Below are positions 7,618 through 14,501 of a stretch of 17,189 nucleotides of DNA, piece after piece. Source of the stretch: JAGLQA01 sp023135565 (lineage in GTDB: Bacteria; Acidobacteriota; Aminicenantia; UBA2199); contig DAOWCY010000156.1 in assembly GCA_030639305.1 (NCBI GenBank), positions 1 to 17,189 on the forward strand, in the 5' to 3' direction. Below the pieces are notes generated by a model. The model did not search any database. It worked only from the letters and a program-made list of their open reading frames with translations, and was not told where the DNA came from. How positions within the stretch are numbered: the stretch's first letter is position 1; every line of letters starts with the position of its first letter. The position numbers were made by a program, and so were the translations under genes.

Positions 7618-7637
7618 GGGGTCGCCGACCCCTTTTT
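7618..7637 (+). terminator. rho-independent terminator-like hairpin
   Basis: GGGGTCGCCGACCCC followed directly by TTTTT: a 6-bp G+C stem, 3-nt loop and U-tract. It lies in the sdhC/cyclase divergent region with no + strand gene just upstream, so it may stop stray transcription from the repeat region before the cyclase promoter. Confidence 0.5.
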
Positions 7638-7760
7638 ACGGTTTATTATATCAGAATACGGCGCTGTACGCAACACAGGAAAAAGTAACTATTCGGTACT
7701 GGTAGTTACCGCGAAAAATATCCGTCAGTTCTAATTTGAAAAAAATCTTTGGCTTTTAGG

Positions 7761-7789
7761 TTGACTTTTCTTGCAAAAAACCGTATTTT
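7761..7789 (+). promoter_or_regulatory. candidate promoter of the diguanylate cyclase gene
   Basis: TTGACT (7761-7766), a 17-nt spacer, then TATTTT (7784-7789). The -35 matches 5 of 6 and the -10 4 of 6. The expected transcription start falls at or within a few bases of the ATG at 7796, and no Shine-Dalgarno sequence is visible, so the mRNA may be leaderless. Confidence 0.45.
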
Positions 7790-7795
7790 ATACGT

Positions 7796-8956
7796 ATGAA
7801 AGAACAGAAAGAAGAAGTCGCCGCTTTTGTAGAACCTAAATCCGCAGCGATTAATCTAATTATTCAAAAAAATTTTTGGTTAACCAGGATCAGGTGGTCA
7901 TATGCTGTGTTTATGTTTTTGTTTTTCTTTGCCCACTATTATTTTTCCTATGACTCGAGCATAAATTACTTCACTCTCTTTTTGATACCGATGCTCTCCA
8001 TCCTGGGTAATCTAATCTTTATTTTCGCTTTGAACCGCAGCTCGAAAATCCCCGACAATGAAAAAGAATACGATACATATTCGAATTTTGCGTCGATACA
8101 ACTCGACTTCGACTTGATCGTATTAACCCTATTGATCTTTTATTCCGGCGCTTTCGACAGCCCGGTTATCGTTTTGTTTATTTTTTATATAATGGTATCC
8201 ACGTTCCTGATATATCATGATAAAGCCTTTAGAAAAACCCTGACTGCTATTATCCTGTTAACAGGCATTTTCTTCCTGCGTGAAGGCATTAATGTCTACT
8301 CCCCGAAACTGGCCGGGATGGTGGGTTTTACTATCATTTTATTATTTGCCTTTTTTATTTCCGCCTATTTATCGAAAAATTTGCGGGAGAGTGAAAAATC
8401 TTTGCACCGTTTTTTAGAAAAGACCGGAGAATTATCGGTAACCGACCGTTTAACCGGTTTATATGATCAATCCCATTTTTTCTTATTACTCAATTTGCAG
8501 TTGGAAAAGGCCAGGAGGTACAACTATCCGTTTGCTATCGTAATGTTCGATGTTGATCATTTCAAGAATTATAACGATAGCTGCGGTCATTTGCAAGGAT
8601 CCGCCGTATTAAAAAGAATCAGTGAGCTGATGAAAAAGGAGTTTCGCACCAGCGATATCCTGGCCAGGTATGGCGGTGATGAGTTTGCCGTTATATTGTC
8701 TCATTCCGACAGGGTGGGGGCTTACCTGGCTGCCGACCGGCTGCGGGAGATAGTAGAGGAAGAGCCTTTCGAGGACAGAGATAAGCAGCCGCTCGGTAAA
8801 ATAACGCTGTCTTTAGGGGTTGCCGGTTACCCGGAGCATGGTTCCACGGTAGACGAGATTCTCAACAATGCCGACAAAGCGTTATATATGGCTAAGAATG
8901 CCGGCCGGAACAGGGCCATGATTTACGAGGCCCCGAAGCCGAAAGATGCAGATTAG
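7796..8956 (+). CDS. membrane-bound diguanylate cyclase (GGDEF domain)
   Basis: A 386-aa protein that should make cyclic di-GMP from two GTP. The N-terminal half has about six membrane helices (roughly 34-50, 58-79, 105-121, 123-140, 146-163, 172-191) and no recognised sensor family. A short linker (about 192-212) leads to a complete GGDEF domain (213-380): TDRLTGLYD, FDVDHFKNYND (251-261, metal site), the active site RYGGDEFAV with GGDEF at 293-297, and SLGVAGYPEHG. RTSD at 284-287, five residues before GGDEF, matches the inhibitory I-site (RxxD), so product feedback is likely. No EAL or HD-GYP domain is present. The gene stands alone, divergent from sdhC, and its 3' end carries the hairpin repeat. 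The signal it senses cannot be told. Confidence 0.93.
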   Translation: MKEQKEEVAAFVEPKSAAINLIIQKNFWLTRIRWSYAVFMFLFFFAHYYFSYDSSINYFTLFLIPMLSILGNLIFIFALNRSSKIPDNEKEYDTYSNFASIQLDFDLIVLTLLIFYSGAFDSPVIVLFIFYIMVSTFLIYHDKAFRKTLTAIILLTGIFFLREGINVYSPKLAGMVGFTIILLFAFFISAYLSKNLRESEKSLHRFLEKTGELSVTDRLTGLYDQSHFFLLLNLQLEKARRYNYPFAIVMFDVDHFKNYNDSCGHLQGSAVLKRISELMKKEFRTSDILARYGGDEFAVILSHSDRVGAYLAADRLREIVEEEPFEDRDKQPLGKITLSLGVAGYPEHGSTVDEILNNADKALYMAKNAGRNRAMIYEAPKPKDAD

Positions 8957-9226
8957 CAGCGGTGGCGCTTTTGCTTCTAAACCCCACTCGCGTGGGGGAG
9001 CATCGAGCCGCTTCGGGGCAGGGTGGTGCTTTTGATTCTAAATAATTAAAAGTTTTGTTCAAACTTTTTCAAAAGTTTGGCCCCCGGCAGGGAAGCTCTT
9101 TTGCTTCTAAACCCCGTGCGCGTGGCTCCGCGGCAGGGAGCGCTTTTGATTTTCACTCATAGAAAGTTTTGATCAAACTTTTTTAAAAGTTTGGCCCCCG
9201 GCAGGGCCGCCGGAGGCAAAAAGGCT
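8957..9226 (+). repeat. composite hairpin repeat between the cyclase gene and aat
   Basis: Nearly the whole gap is repeat. In order: GCTTTTGCTTCTAAA with palindrome CCCCACTCGCGTGGGG (8982-8997); GAGCCGCTTCGGGGC; GCTTTTGATTCTAAATAATT; A/T module and CCCCCGGCAGGG (9048-9092); a second, degraded G+C unit (CTTCTAAACCCCGTGCGCGTGG, broken here for length as CTTCTAAA + CCCCGTGCGCGTGG); and a second A/T module with CCCCCGGCAGGG and CCGCCGGAGGC (9163-9217), ending AAAAAGG. Two composites are thus in tandem, both in the gene direction. Bases 8971-9070 recur at 9971-10070. Confidence 0.85.
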
Positions 9227-9243
9227 GGGGTGCGCCGCACCCC
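9227..9243 (+). terminator. hairpin before aat, possible terminator
   Basis: GGGGTGCGCCGCACCCC is a 7-bp G+C stem with a 3-nt loop, followed by CTTTATTCTTTG, a T-rich but imperfect tract. It lies 35 nt before the aat ATG, so it could end transcription from the cyclase side or attenuate aat. TAAAAT at 9268-9273 could be an aat -10, which would put the start very near the ATG. Confidence 0.45.
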
Positions 9244-9278
9244 CTTTATTCTTTGTAAACATTCTGTTAAAATAAACG

Positions 9279-9962
9279 ATGCCTATTTTTTTGTTGGGAA
9301 AAGAACCTGTTTTTCCGCTTGCTGCTATGGCCGATAAAGACGGTATTTTGGCCGTGGGGGGCGACCTCTCCCCAAATAGGTTGATTAACGCTTACTACCG
9401 GGGCATCTTCCCCTGGTACTCGGAAGGCGACCCGATAATCTGGTGGTCGCCGGATCCCCGCCTGGTCCTCTTCCCGGAAAATTTACACTTGTCTAAAAGC
9501 ATGAATAAATTATTGAAAAAAAATCCTTTTCAATTAACTTGCGACCGGGCTTTTAAAGAGGTGATCGAAAACTGCCGCCGGCCGGGAAAAAACCGGGAAC
9601 AAACCTGGATTACAGCGGAGATGCGCGAAGCCTACATTAACTTGCACGAAATGGGTCTGGCCCACTCGGTGGAGACCTGGCAGCAGGAAAAATTAGTAGG
9701 TGGATTTTACGGCGTCTCTTTAGGGAAGTGCTTTTTCGGGGAGTCGATGTTTTTTAAAACAGCCAATGCGTCGAAATTCGCTTTCATAAAATTCGCCCAA
9801 AAACTCTTCGATTTGGGATTTTTAATGATCGACTGCCAGGTGCCCACCCAACACCTCAAATCTTTGGGGGCCCGGGAAATCTCCAGGGCCAATTTCCTGT
9901 TACTCCTGGAAGAAGGTCTGAAACACGAAACCCGGCAAAGCAAGTGGGATTTGTTTTCATAG
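9279..9962 (+). CDS. aat: leucyl/phenylalanyl-tRNA--protein transferase
   Basis: Cytoplasmic enzyme that moves Leu or Phe from aminoacyl-tRNA to proteins with N-terminal Arg or Lys, creating the N-degron read by ClpS. The 227-aa product covers the whole family fold: FPLAAMADKDGILAVGGDLS (12-31), YYRGIFPWY (39-47), IIWWSPDPRLVL (53-64), WITAEMREAYINLHEMGLAH (110-129), SVETW, GGFYGVSLGKCFFGESMFF (141-159), ASKFAF and IDCQVPTQHLKSLGA (183-197). Length is normal. The ATG at 9279 has no clear Shine-Dalgarno sequence, and the upstream frame is repeat DNA. The gene is flanked on both sides by the same 100-nt repeat segment. clpS and clpA, its partners in the pathway, lie 6.5 kb away on the other strand. 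Confidence 0.96.
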   Translation: MPIFLLGKEPVFPLAAMADKDGILAVGGDLSPNRLINAYYRGIFPWYSEGDPIIWWSPDPRLVLFPENLHLSKSMNKLLKKNPFQLTCDRAFKEVIENCRRPGKNREQTWITAEMREAYINLHEMGLAHSVETWQQEKLVGGFYGVSLGKCFFGESMFFKTANASKFAFIKFAQKLFDLGFLMIDCQVPTQHLKSLGAREISRANFLLLLEEGLKHETRQSKWDLFS

Positions 9963-10137
9963 GGCTGCCTTTGCTTCTAAACCCCACATGCGTGGGGGAG
10001 CATTGAGCCGCTTCGCGGCAGGGTGGTGCTTTTGATTCTAAATAATTAAAAGTTTTGTTCAAACTTTTTTGGAGGTTCGGTATGCCGCGGCCCCCAATTT
10101 CAATTTAATGGGGGCGTCCCCCGGCAGGGAGCCCCTC
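9963..10137 (+). repeat. composite hairpin repeat after aat, with a disrupted A/T module
   Basis: 9971-10070 repeats 8971-9070 with 5 mismatches in 100 nt: TTGCTTCTAAA, palindrome CCCCACATGCGTGGGG, GCTTTTGATTCTAAATAATT and AAAAGTTTTGTTCAAACT. The second half of the A/T module is then replaced by GGAGGTTCGGTATGCCGC and a separate hairpin whose arms are GCCCCCA and TGGGGGC, before the usual CCCCCGGCAGGGAGC resumes near 10120-10134. This copy looks interrupted by a small insertion. Confidence 0.75.
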
Positions 10138-10158
10138 AGAGTTCTCGAATGCCCGTTT

Positions 10159-10190
10159 GCTGAAGGCTGAAGGCCGAAAGCTGAATGCTG
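10159..10190. repeat. short tandem heptamer repeat (NGCTGAA)
   Basis: About four imperfect 7-nt repeats: TGCTGAA, GGCTGAA, GGCCGAA, AGCTGAA, then TGCTG. It sits directly against the left arm of the inverted repeat at 10190-10294. No function seen. Confidence 0.6.
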
Positions 10191-10294
10191 TAACAATCCA
10201 GTTTTGAATAAATCGGTCCTCAAATAGTTCATTCCCGTTTCGTTTAGTGATTGAAGGGCGGATAGACTCAATTTTCCCAAAACTGGATTGTTAC
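10190..10294. repeat. 17-bp perfect inverted repeat around a 71-nt centre
   Basis: GTAACAATCCAGTTTTG (10190-10206) is the exact reverse complement of CAAAACTGGATTGTTAC (10278-10294). The 71 nt between hold no gene. It resembles a small non-coding inverted-repeat element, but no target duplication is visible at its ends. It ends 10 nt before the -35 box of the next gene's promoter. Confidence 0.75.
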
Positions 10295-10304
10295 TTTAAT
10301 GCAT

Positions 10305-10333
10305 TTGACATCCTATCGTCTATATGATATAAA
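10305..10333 (+). promoter_or_regulatory. strong sigma70-type promoter of the spermidine synthase-like gene
   Basis: TTGACA (10305-10310), exactly 17 nt, then TATAAA (10328-10333). The -35 is perfect and the -10 matches 5 of 6. The start is expected near 10340, giving a leader of about 40 nt before the ATG at 10381. Confidence 0.75.
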
Positions 10334-10380
10334 TTACTGTAAACATAACCAGGATATATATTTTACACTCCGGGAAAAAA

Positions 10381-12405
10381 ATGATCCAGGCTTTGACAAT
10401 CGGTATATCAGCTTTTTTGCTTTTTTTACTGCAGCCCATGATTTCTAAGATCATACTCCCCGATTTCGGCGGCGGCTCATCTATTTGGCTCACCTCTCTC
10501 ATTTTTTACCAGCTTCTCCTCTTAGGCGGCTACGCTTTCAGCCACTTCGTGGTGCAAAAATTCCGCCCTGCGAAACAAGCGTTTACCTATACCGCCATCA
10601 TCCTCCTATCACTGCTCTTTATCCCGGTGCAGATTCATTTTCGCCAGGCTGATCTAATGCCGGTTTTTCATATCTTCCTGCTGCTTTTAACTTCTATCGG
10701 CCTGCCTTATTTTCTCCTCTCCACCACCAGCCCGATGGTGCAGTACTGGATCGCAGCCGAAGACAAAAAAAGAAACCCCTATATCCTGTATGCGGTCTCG
10801 AACGGCGGTTCCCTGGCCGGGCTGCTGGCGTACCCCATTTTTATCGAACCTTACCTGACCAACAGCCAACAAACCGCTTTTTTGTCTTATGGTTTCGGTT
10901 TTTATGCGTTTTTGATCCTGCTGTGTTTAATACTGTACCTGAAAAAAAGACGGGGGGGGGGAAATACACCTCAGGCGGAACCCCCAGCGCCGGGAAACAC
11001 GAAAAAAGAGGTTATCTCCTGGCAGCGGCGATTGGGCTGGATGGGACAGAGCATGGTCCCGGCTGCCGCGCTGCTGGTTTTTACCCAATACCTCACCGTA
11101 GACATCGTTAATTTTCCCCTGCTGTGGGTGATTCCCCTCAGCCTCTATCTTATTTCTTTTGTGGTCTGCTTTTTGTGGCCCGGGATATCGAAACCCGGCG
11201 GGGTGCGTACCGTGCTGGTTATCCTGCCGGTGATGGCCGTAACTTTATCGCTGCGGGCGGAATTCGGAATCCCTTTTGCCTGGAGAATAGCCGCAGCCTG
11301 CATCGGCCTTTTTGCTATCTGCATGTTCTTTCACGGCAACTTAGAAAGAACAAAACCGGCCCCGGCTAATTTGACCTATTTTTATCTTTACCTGTCATTA
11401 GGGGCCTGCTTAGGTTCTTTCCTGGTGGGGGTCGCCGCGCCATTGGTCTTTAAGTCCACGGTAGAGCTTTTTATCGTCATTATTATTTCTTTTTACTTGA
11501 TACTGCTGCCTTTTTTCAAAGAGAGGAAAAAAAGTTTGCGGGTTTTTTTCCAGGTTACGGCCGCCCTGCTGTTAGTGATCTCTTTTATCAATGAAGAGAT
11601 TCTTTTCCACCATTATATTACCTATAGAACCAGGAGCTTTTACGGCGCTTACTCTATCCGCACCCTGCCGGAAATCCCCGGGAAACACATTGCCGCTAAA
11701 ATTCTCAGTCATGGGACAACTATTCATGGCGGCCAGGCCCGGGACAGCCACAATAACCTGACGCCGATTTCCTACTTTCATCGTAACTCCGGGGTAGGGC
11801 TGGCCTTCGACCGCCTGCCGCGGGTAAAAAATATCGGCGTGGTGGGCCTGGGCACCGGCATGCTCTCCCTCTACGGCAAAGCAGGAGATACTTTCGATTT
11901 TTTTGAAATCGACGCCGCGGTAGTGGATATAGCCCGGAACCGTTTCGACAATTTGCGTTCCAGTCCGGCCCGCATCCGCCATTTTATCGGGGACGCCCGT
12001 ATCGAAATCGGCAAAATTGCCGCCGGTTCCTATGATATGCTGGTACTGGACGCCTTTAGCAGCGGAGCAATTCCTACCCACCTCCTTACCATCGAAGCTA
12101 TGCGGGAATATTTGCGGGTGCTGCGCAAAGATGGGGTTATTTTGTTTCATATTTCCAACAGGTATGTTAACCTGCTGCCTGTGCTTAATTGCGCGGCCCG
12201 GGAATTGGGGCTTTTTATCAAATATCATCAATGCCTGGCAGATAAACTAACCCACCGCATTTCCGCCCGCTGGGTGATCGCTGCCAAGAATAAAACTTTA
12301 TTCGATACCGTCACTTCAGAGAATCCCGATTGGATGACCCTGCCCGAAAAAACGGTCTGTTGGAGCGATGAATTCTCCAATCTCTGGGCTTTAATTAGCT
12401 TTTAG
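10381..12405 (+). CDS. fused membrane-transporter-like / spermidine synthase-like protein
   Basis: A 674-aa two-part protein of the fused MFS/spermidine-synthase type. Residues 1-405 are mostly membrane helices (about 11), starting with the family-typical FLLQPMISKIILPDFGGGSS (16-35). Residues 430-640 form a Rossmann methyltransferase-like aminopropyltransferase domain: LSHGTTIHGGQ (442-452), VVGLGTGMLSLYG (487-499), FFEID (507-511), GDAR (537-540) and LDAFSSGAIPTHLLT (556-570). The Asp557 region matches the catalytic segment of polyamine synthases, but the fused proteins have no settled substrate and no speD lies nearby. The ATG at 10381 follows a strong promoter; the upstream ribosome-binding site is weak (CGGGA). 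A run of 10 G at 10952-10961 lies in a cytoplasmic loop codon stretch (RRGGGN, near 191). It could make expression phase-variable. Confidence 0.88.
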   Translation: MIQALTIGISAFLLFLLQPMISKIILPDFGGGSSIWLTSLIFYQLLLLGGYAFSHFVVQKFRPAKQAFTYTAIILLSLLFIPVQIHFRQADLMPVFHIFLLLLTSIGLPYFLLSTTSPMVQYWIAAEDKKRNPYILYAVSNGGSLAGLLAYPIFIEPYLTNSQQTAFLSYGFGFYAFLILLCLILYLKKRRGGGNTPQAEPPAPGNTKKEVISWQRRLGWMGQSMVPAAALLVFTQYLTVDIVNFPLLWVIPLSLYLISFVVCFLWPGISKPGGVRTVLVILPVMAVTLSLRAEFGIPFAWRIAAACIGLFAICMFFHGNLERTKPAPANLTYFYLYLSLGACLGSFLVGVAAPLVFKSTVELFIVIIISFYLILLPFFKERKKSLRVFFQVTAALLLVISFINEEILFHHYITYRTRSFYGAYSIRTLPEIPGKHIAAKILSHGTTIHGGQARDSHNNLTPISYFHRNSGVGLAFDRLPRVKNIGVVGLGTGMLSLYGKAGDTFDFFEIDAAVVDIARNRFDNLRSSPARIRHFIGDARIEIGKIAAGSYDMLVLDAFSSGAIPTHLLTIEAMREYLRVLRKDGVILFHISNRYVNLLPVLNCAARELGLFIKYHQCLADKLTHRISARWVIAAKNKTLFDTVTSENPDWMTLPEKTVCWSDEFSNLWALISF

Positions 12406-12508
12406 GCCCGCGGCGCGGGCAGCCTATGAGGGCAGGTCAAAGATTGATGATCCCGCGGTTGTCCGATGATAATTTTACAATGCTAATTGCTAATTTTGCA
12501 ATGCCCTT
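12406..12508. other. intergenic end of the spermidine synthase-like gene
   Basis: GCCCGCGGCGCGGGC (12406-12420) is a G+C hairpin beginning at the base after the stop; no T-run follows, so it may not terminate. TAATTTTACAATGC (12470-12483) and TAATTTTGCAATGC (12491-12504) form a near-perfect 14-nt direct repeat. No gene is seen. Confidence 0.5.
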
Positions 12509-12705
12509 GCCTCCGGCGGCCCTGCCGGGGGCTAAACTTTTGAAAAAGTTTAATCAAAACTTTTGATAAATTAGAGGCGTCCCTGCTGCGAAGCAGCTCA
12601 ACGCTTCCCCACGCAGTGGGGTTGAACAAAACTTTTGATAATTAGAATCAAAAGCGCTGCCCTGCGGCGAAGCCGCTTATCGCCTGCCCGTGCGCACGGG
12701 CCGCA
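12509..12705 (-). repeat. composite hairpin repeat after the GT-C gene
   Basis: In the - strand direction: palindrome CCCGTGCGCACGGG (12687-12700) inside the end of the GT-C gene, GCGGCTTCGCCGCAGGG, AGCGCTTTTGATTCTAATTA (12655-12636), a partial A/T arm, a second unit with the palindrome CCCCACTGCGTGGGG, then the full A/T module, CCCCCGGCAGGG and CCGCCGGAGGC (12564-12509). The order and orientation relative to the gene are the same as after sdhB, the cyclase gene and aat. Confidence 0.8.
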
Positions 12706-14500
12706 CACTTTCCACTTTTAATAGGTGATAGCCCTGGCCTATATCTATAGGCTGCGAAAACTCCATCCTTTCTAAAAATCGCAAATAGTCGCTCTCTTTT
12801 ATACTACTGATTCGTGAAAATCCTGTTTTTTTGTGAAGATTTTTTTTCGTGAAGAAATCGTTTCGTCCACGTTCATTGGCTGCGGACGCCGTCCGCTTTT
12901 TATGAAAAGATAAAATGTCTTTCATGGTTTCCGTTAATGAACTCACTTCGGAAAGAAAATAAACCGCCCGGCCTTCTCCTATTTTAGCGGCTATCTCAGC
13001 CGCCACCTGTTGGAGAGAGAAACCCTTACCTAAACGCCAATCCAGGACTATCGTTTCACGCATGGCAAAATAGGGGATGTAAATCTTGCCGTGCAGGTAG
13101 GAGTTTTTGCCTTTACCGGCAATAACTATGCTGGAGGCGGGCGCTGTTTTTTCTTCTATCGTTTTGCACAGTAGGTAGTTTTTGTTGTTGTCGATGTTAT
13201 TCATGGGCTTTACAGCAGTAAAAAGATTAATAAAAAATACCAGCGCACAGAGAACCGGGAAAGCCGCCCTGCCGATTTTTTGTCTTTTGAGATTGGCTGC
13301 GGAAAAAACAAACATAATTAATAAAGGCACCACCACGTTTAATTTAAATTCGTAATTCTCCGGCTGCCAGAAAGTGAAAAATAAAAAAAAAGGAGCAAGC
13401 CAAAAAATAAAATAGTAAATTTTTTGCCGTCCCGCGGCCACTCCCGCGGCTGTGCCGTTTTTCCCCAGGAAGTAGATTATTATAGTTATCAGGATGATAA
13501 GAAATAGCAGCAGGGAAAATATGGCCGGGAATGACGAACCGGTATGTAAGATACTCTCTTTTATGGCCCCCAACGAATCGGACAGGGAATCGAAAGACAA
13601 ACTCCGCCACCGGGAAAACCGGGTGCCGGTATAAGTGTAACCGGCAAAAACGCTTTTGCCCATCAGGGTATCCCGGGCAACAGCGATCAGGTTGATGTCC
13701 ATAATAGACAGCAGCCACAGGTAGGGAATACCTAAAAAAACGGCATAAGAAAAATAAAATTGCAAAATTCTTTTTATGCCGCTTTTTTCGTATATAAAAA
13801 AAAACAGCGCAGAAAATAAAATCAAACCGTTGGTCAGGTGGAAACCGGCCGCCAGGGAAAGCAAAAAGGCCGCAATAACGATGTTTTTAAAATCTAAACC
13901 GGCAGTTTTTTTTTGAGATTCCTTATGCAAAGGGGTGCCCTGCGGCGCTGGGGCATTTGAACCGGGCAAAACATCTTTTTTAATATCCTGCCGGAGGCTT
14001 TTTTTTCCGCCATATAACGGCTTGAAAAAAAGAAAATAGACTCCCGCCGTCATAAAGAAAAAACCCGGCATATGGACTTCGGTTTCGCCGGCGAAGAGCC
14101 AGAACAGGAAAGAGAAAGCGATAAAAAAAACCCCGCTTGTTTTATAGAAATCCGAAATATTAAGGGCTTTGAATATTTTGTAAATAAAGAATAATGCCGG
14201 CAGGCCGAAAAACATAGAGAACAACTGCAAATAATAGTACTCCAGCATATGCAGGCCGAAGAGAGTCGAAAACAGTTTATAACTTAGAAAAGCAAAAGGG
14301 TAATAGAGCAGGTGATGTAGGGAGAGAACCGGTTTAACGTCATTTTTCACCAGGGCATATCTTAAGAAGTGGCTGAACACCGTACCGTCGAAATTGTACG
14401 CAGCCGGGAGGAAAATCAGGTAGATATAGAAGATGAAAAAAAAGAGCAGGCCCAATATTATTTTTTGGAAAAAATTTTCTGTTTTAATTTTCGCTTTCAT
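12677..14500 (-). CDS. GT-C-like multi-pass membrane protein (putative lipid-linked sugar glycosyltransferase)
   Basis: A 607-aa protein with about 11-12 membrane helices in the first 430 residues and a soluble C-terminal domain (about 440-607). The first outer loop has NFDGTVFSHF with Asp38, and the second has GETEVHMPG (138-146) with two Glu; acidic residues at these spots are typical of GT-C glycosyltransferases that use polyprenyl-phosphate sugars. This fold match is an inference; no family was confirmed. The ATG at 14500 lies one nt after the stop of the DHH gene with AGG upstream, so the two are an operon. Two hydrophilic stretches look repeat-derived: residues 536-544 (RTASAANER), encoded by a palindrome also found at 4075-4098, and the C-terminal PVRTGRR with the TAA. 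The loop at 183-191 (APAPQGTPL) may be another. Confidence 0.75.
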   Translation of the reverse strand: MKAKIKTENFFQKIILGLLFFFIFYIYLIFLPAAYNFDGTVFSHFLRYALVKNDVKPVLSLHHLLYYPFAFLSYKLFSTLFGLHMLEYYYLQLFSMFFGLPALFFIYKIFKALNISDFYKTSGVFFIAFSFLFWLFAGETEVHMPGFFFMTAGVYFLFFKPLYGGKKSLRQDIKKDVLPGSNAPAPQGTPLHKESQKKTAGLDFKNIVIAAFLLSLAAGFHLTNGLILFSALFFFIYEKSGIKRILQFYFSYAVFLGIPYLWLLSIMDINLIAVARDTLMGKSVFAGYTYTGTRFSRWRSLSFDSLSDSLGAIKESILHTGSSFPAIFSLLLFLIILITIIIYFLGKNGTAAGVAAGRQKIYYFIFWLAPFFLFFTFWQPENYEFKLNVVVPLLIMFVFSAANLKRQKIGRAAFPVLCALVFFINLFTAVKPMNNIDNNKNYLLCKTIEEKTAPASSIVIAGKGKNSYLHGKIYIPYFAMRETIVLDWRLGKGFSLQQVAAEIAAKIGEGRAVYFLSEVSSLTETMKDILSFHKKRTASAANERGRNDFFTKKNLHKKTGFSRISSIKESDYLRFLERMEFSQPIDIGQGYHLLKVESVRPVRTGRR

Positions 14501-14501
14501 A

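Noticed and set aside
11572..12231. 219-aa - strand ORF within the spermidine synthase-like gene
   Set aside because: It is the antisense shadow of a domain with clear motifs on the + strand.
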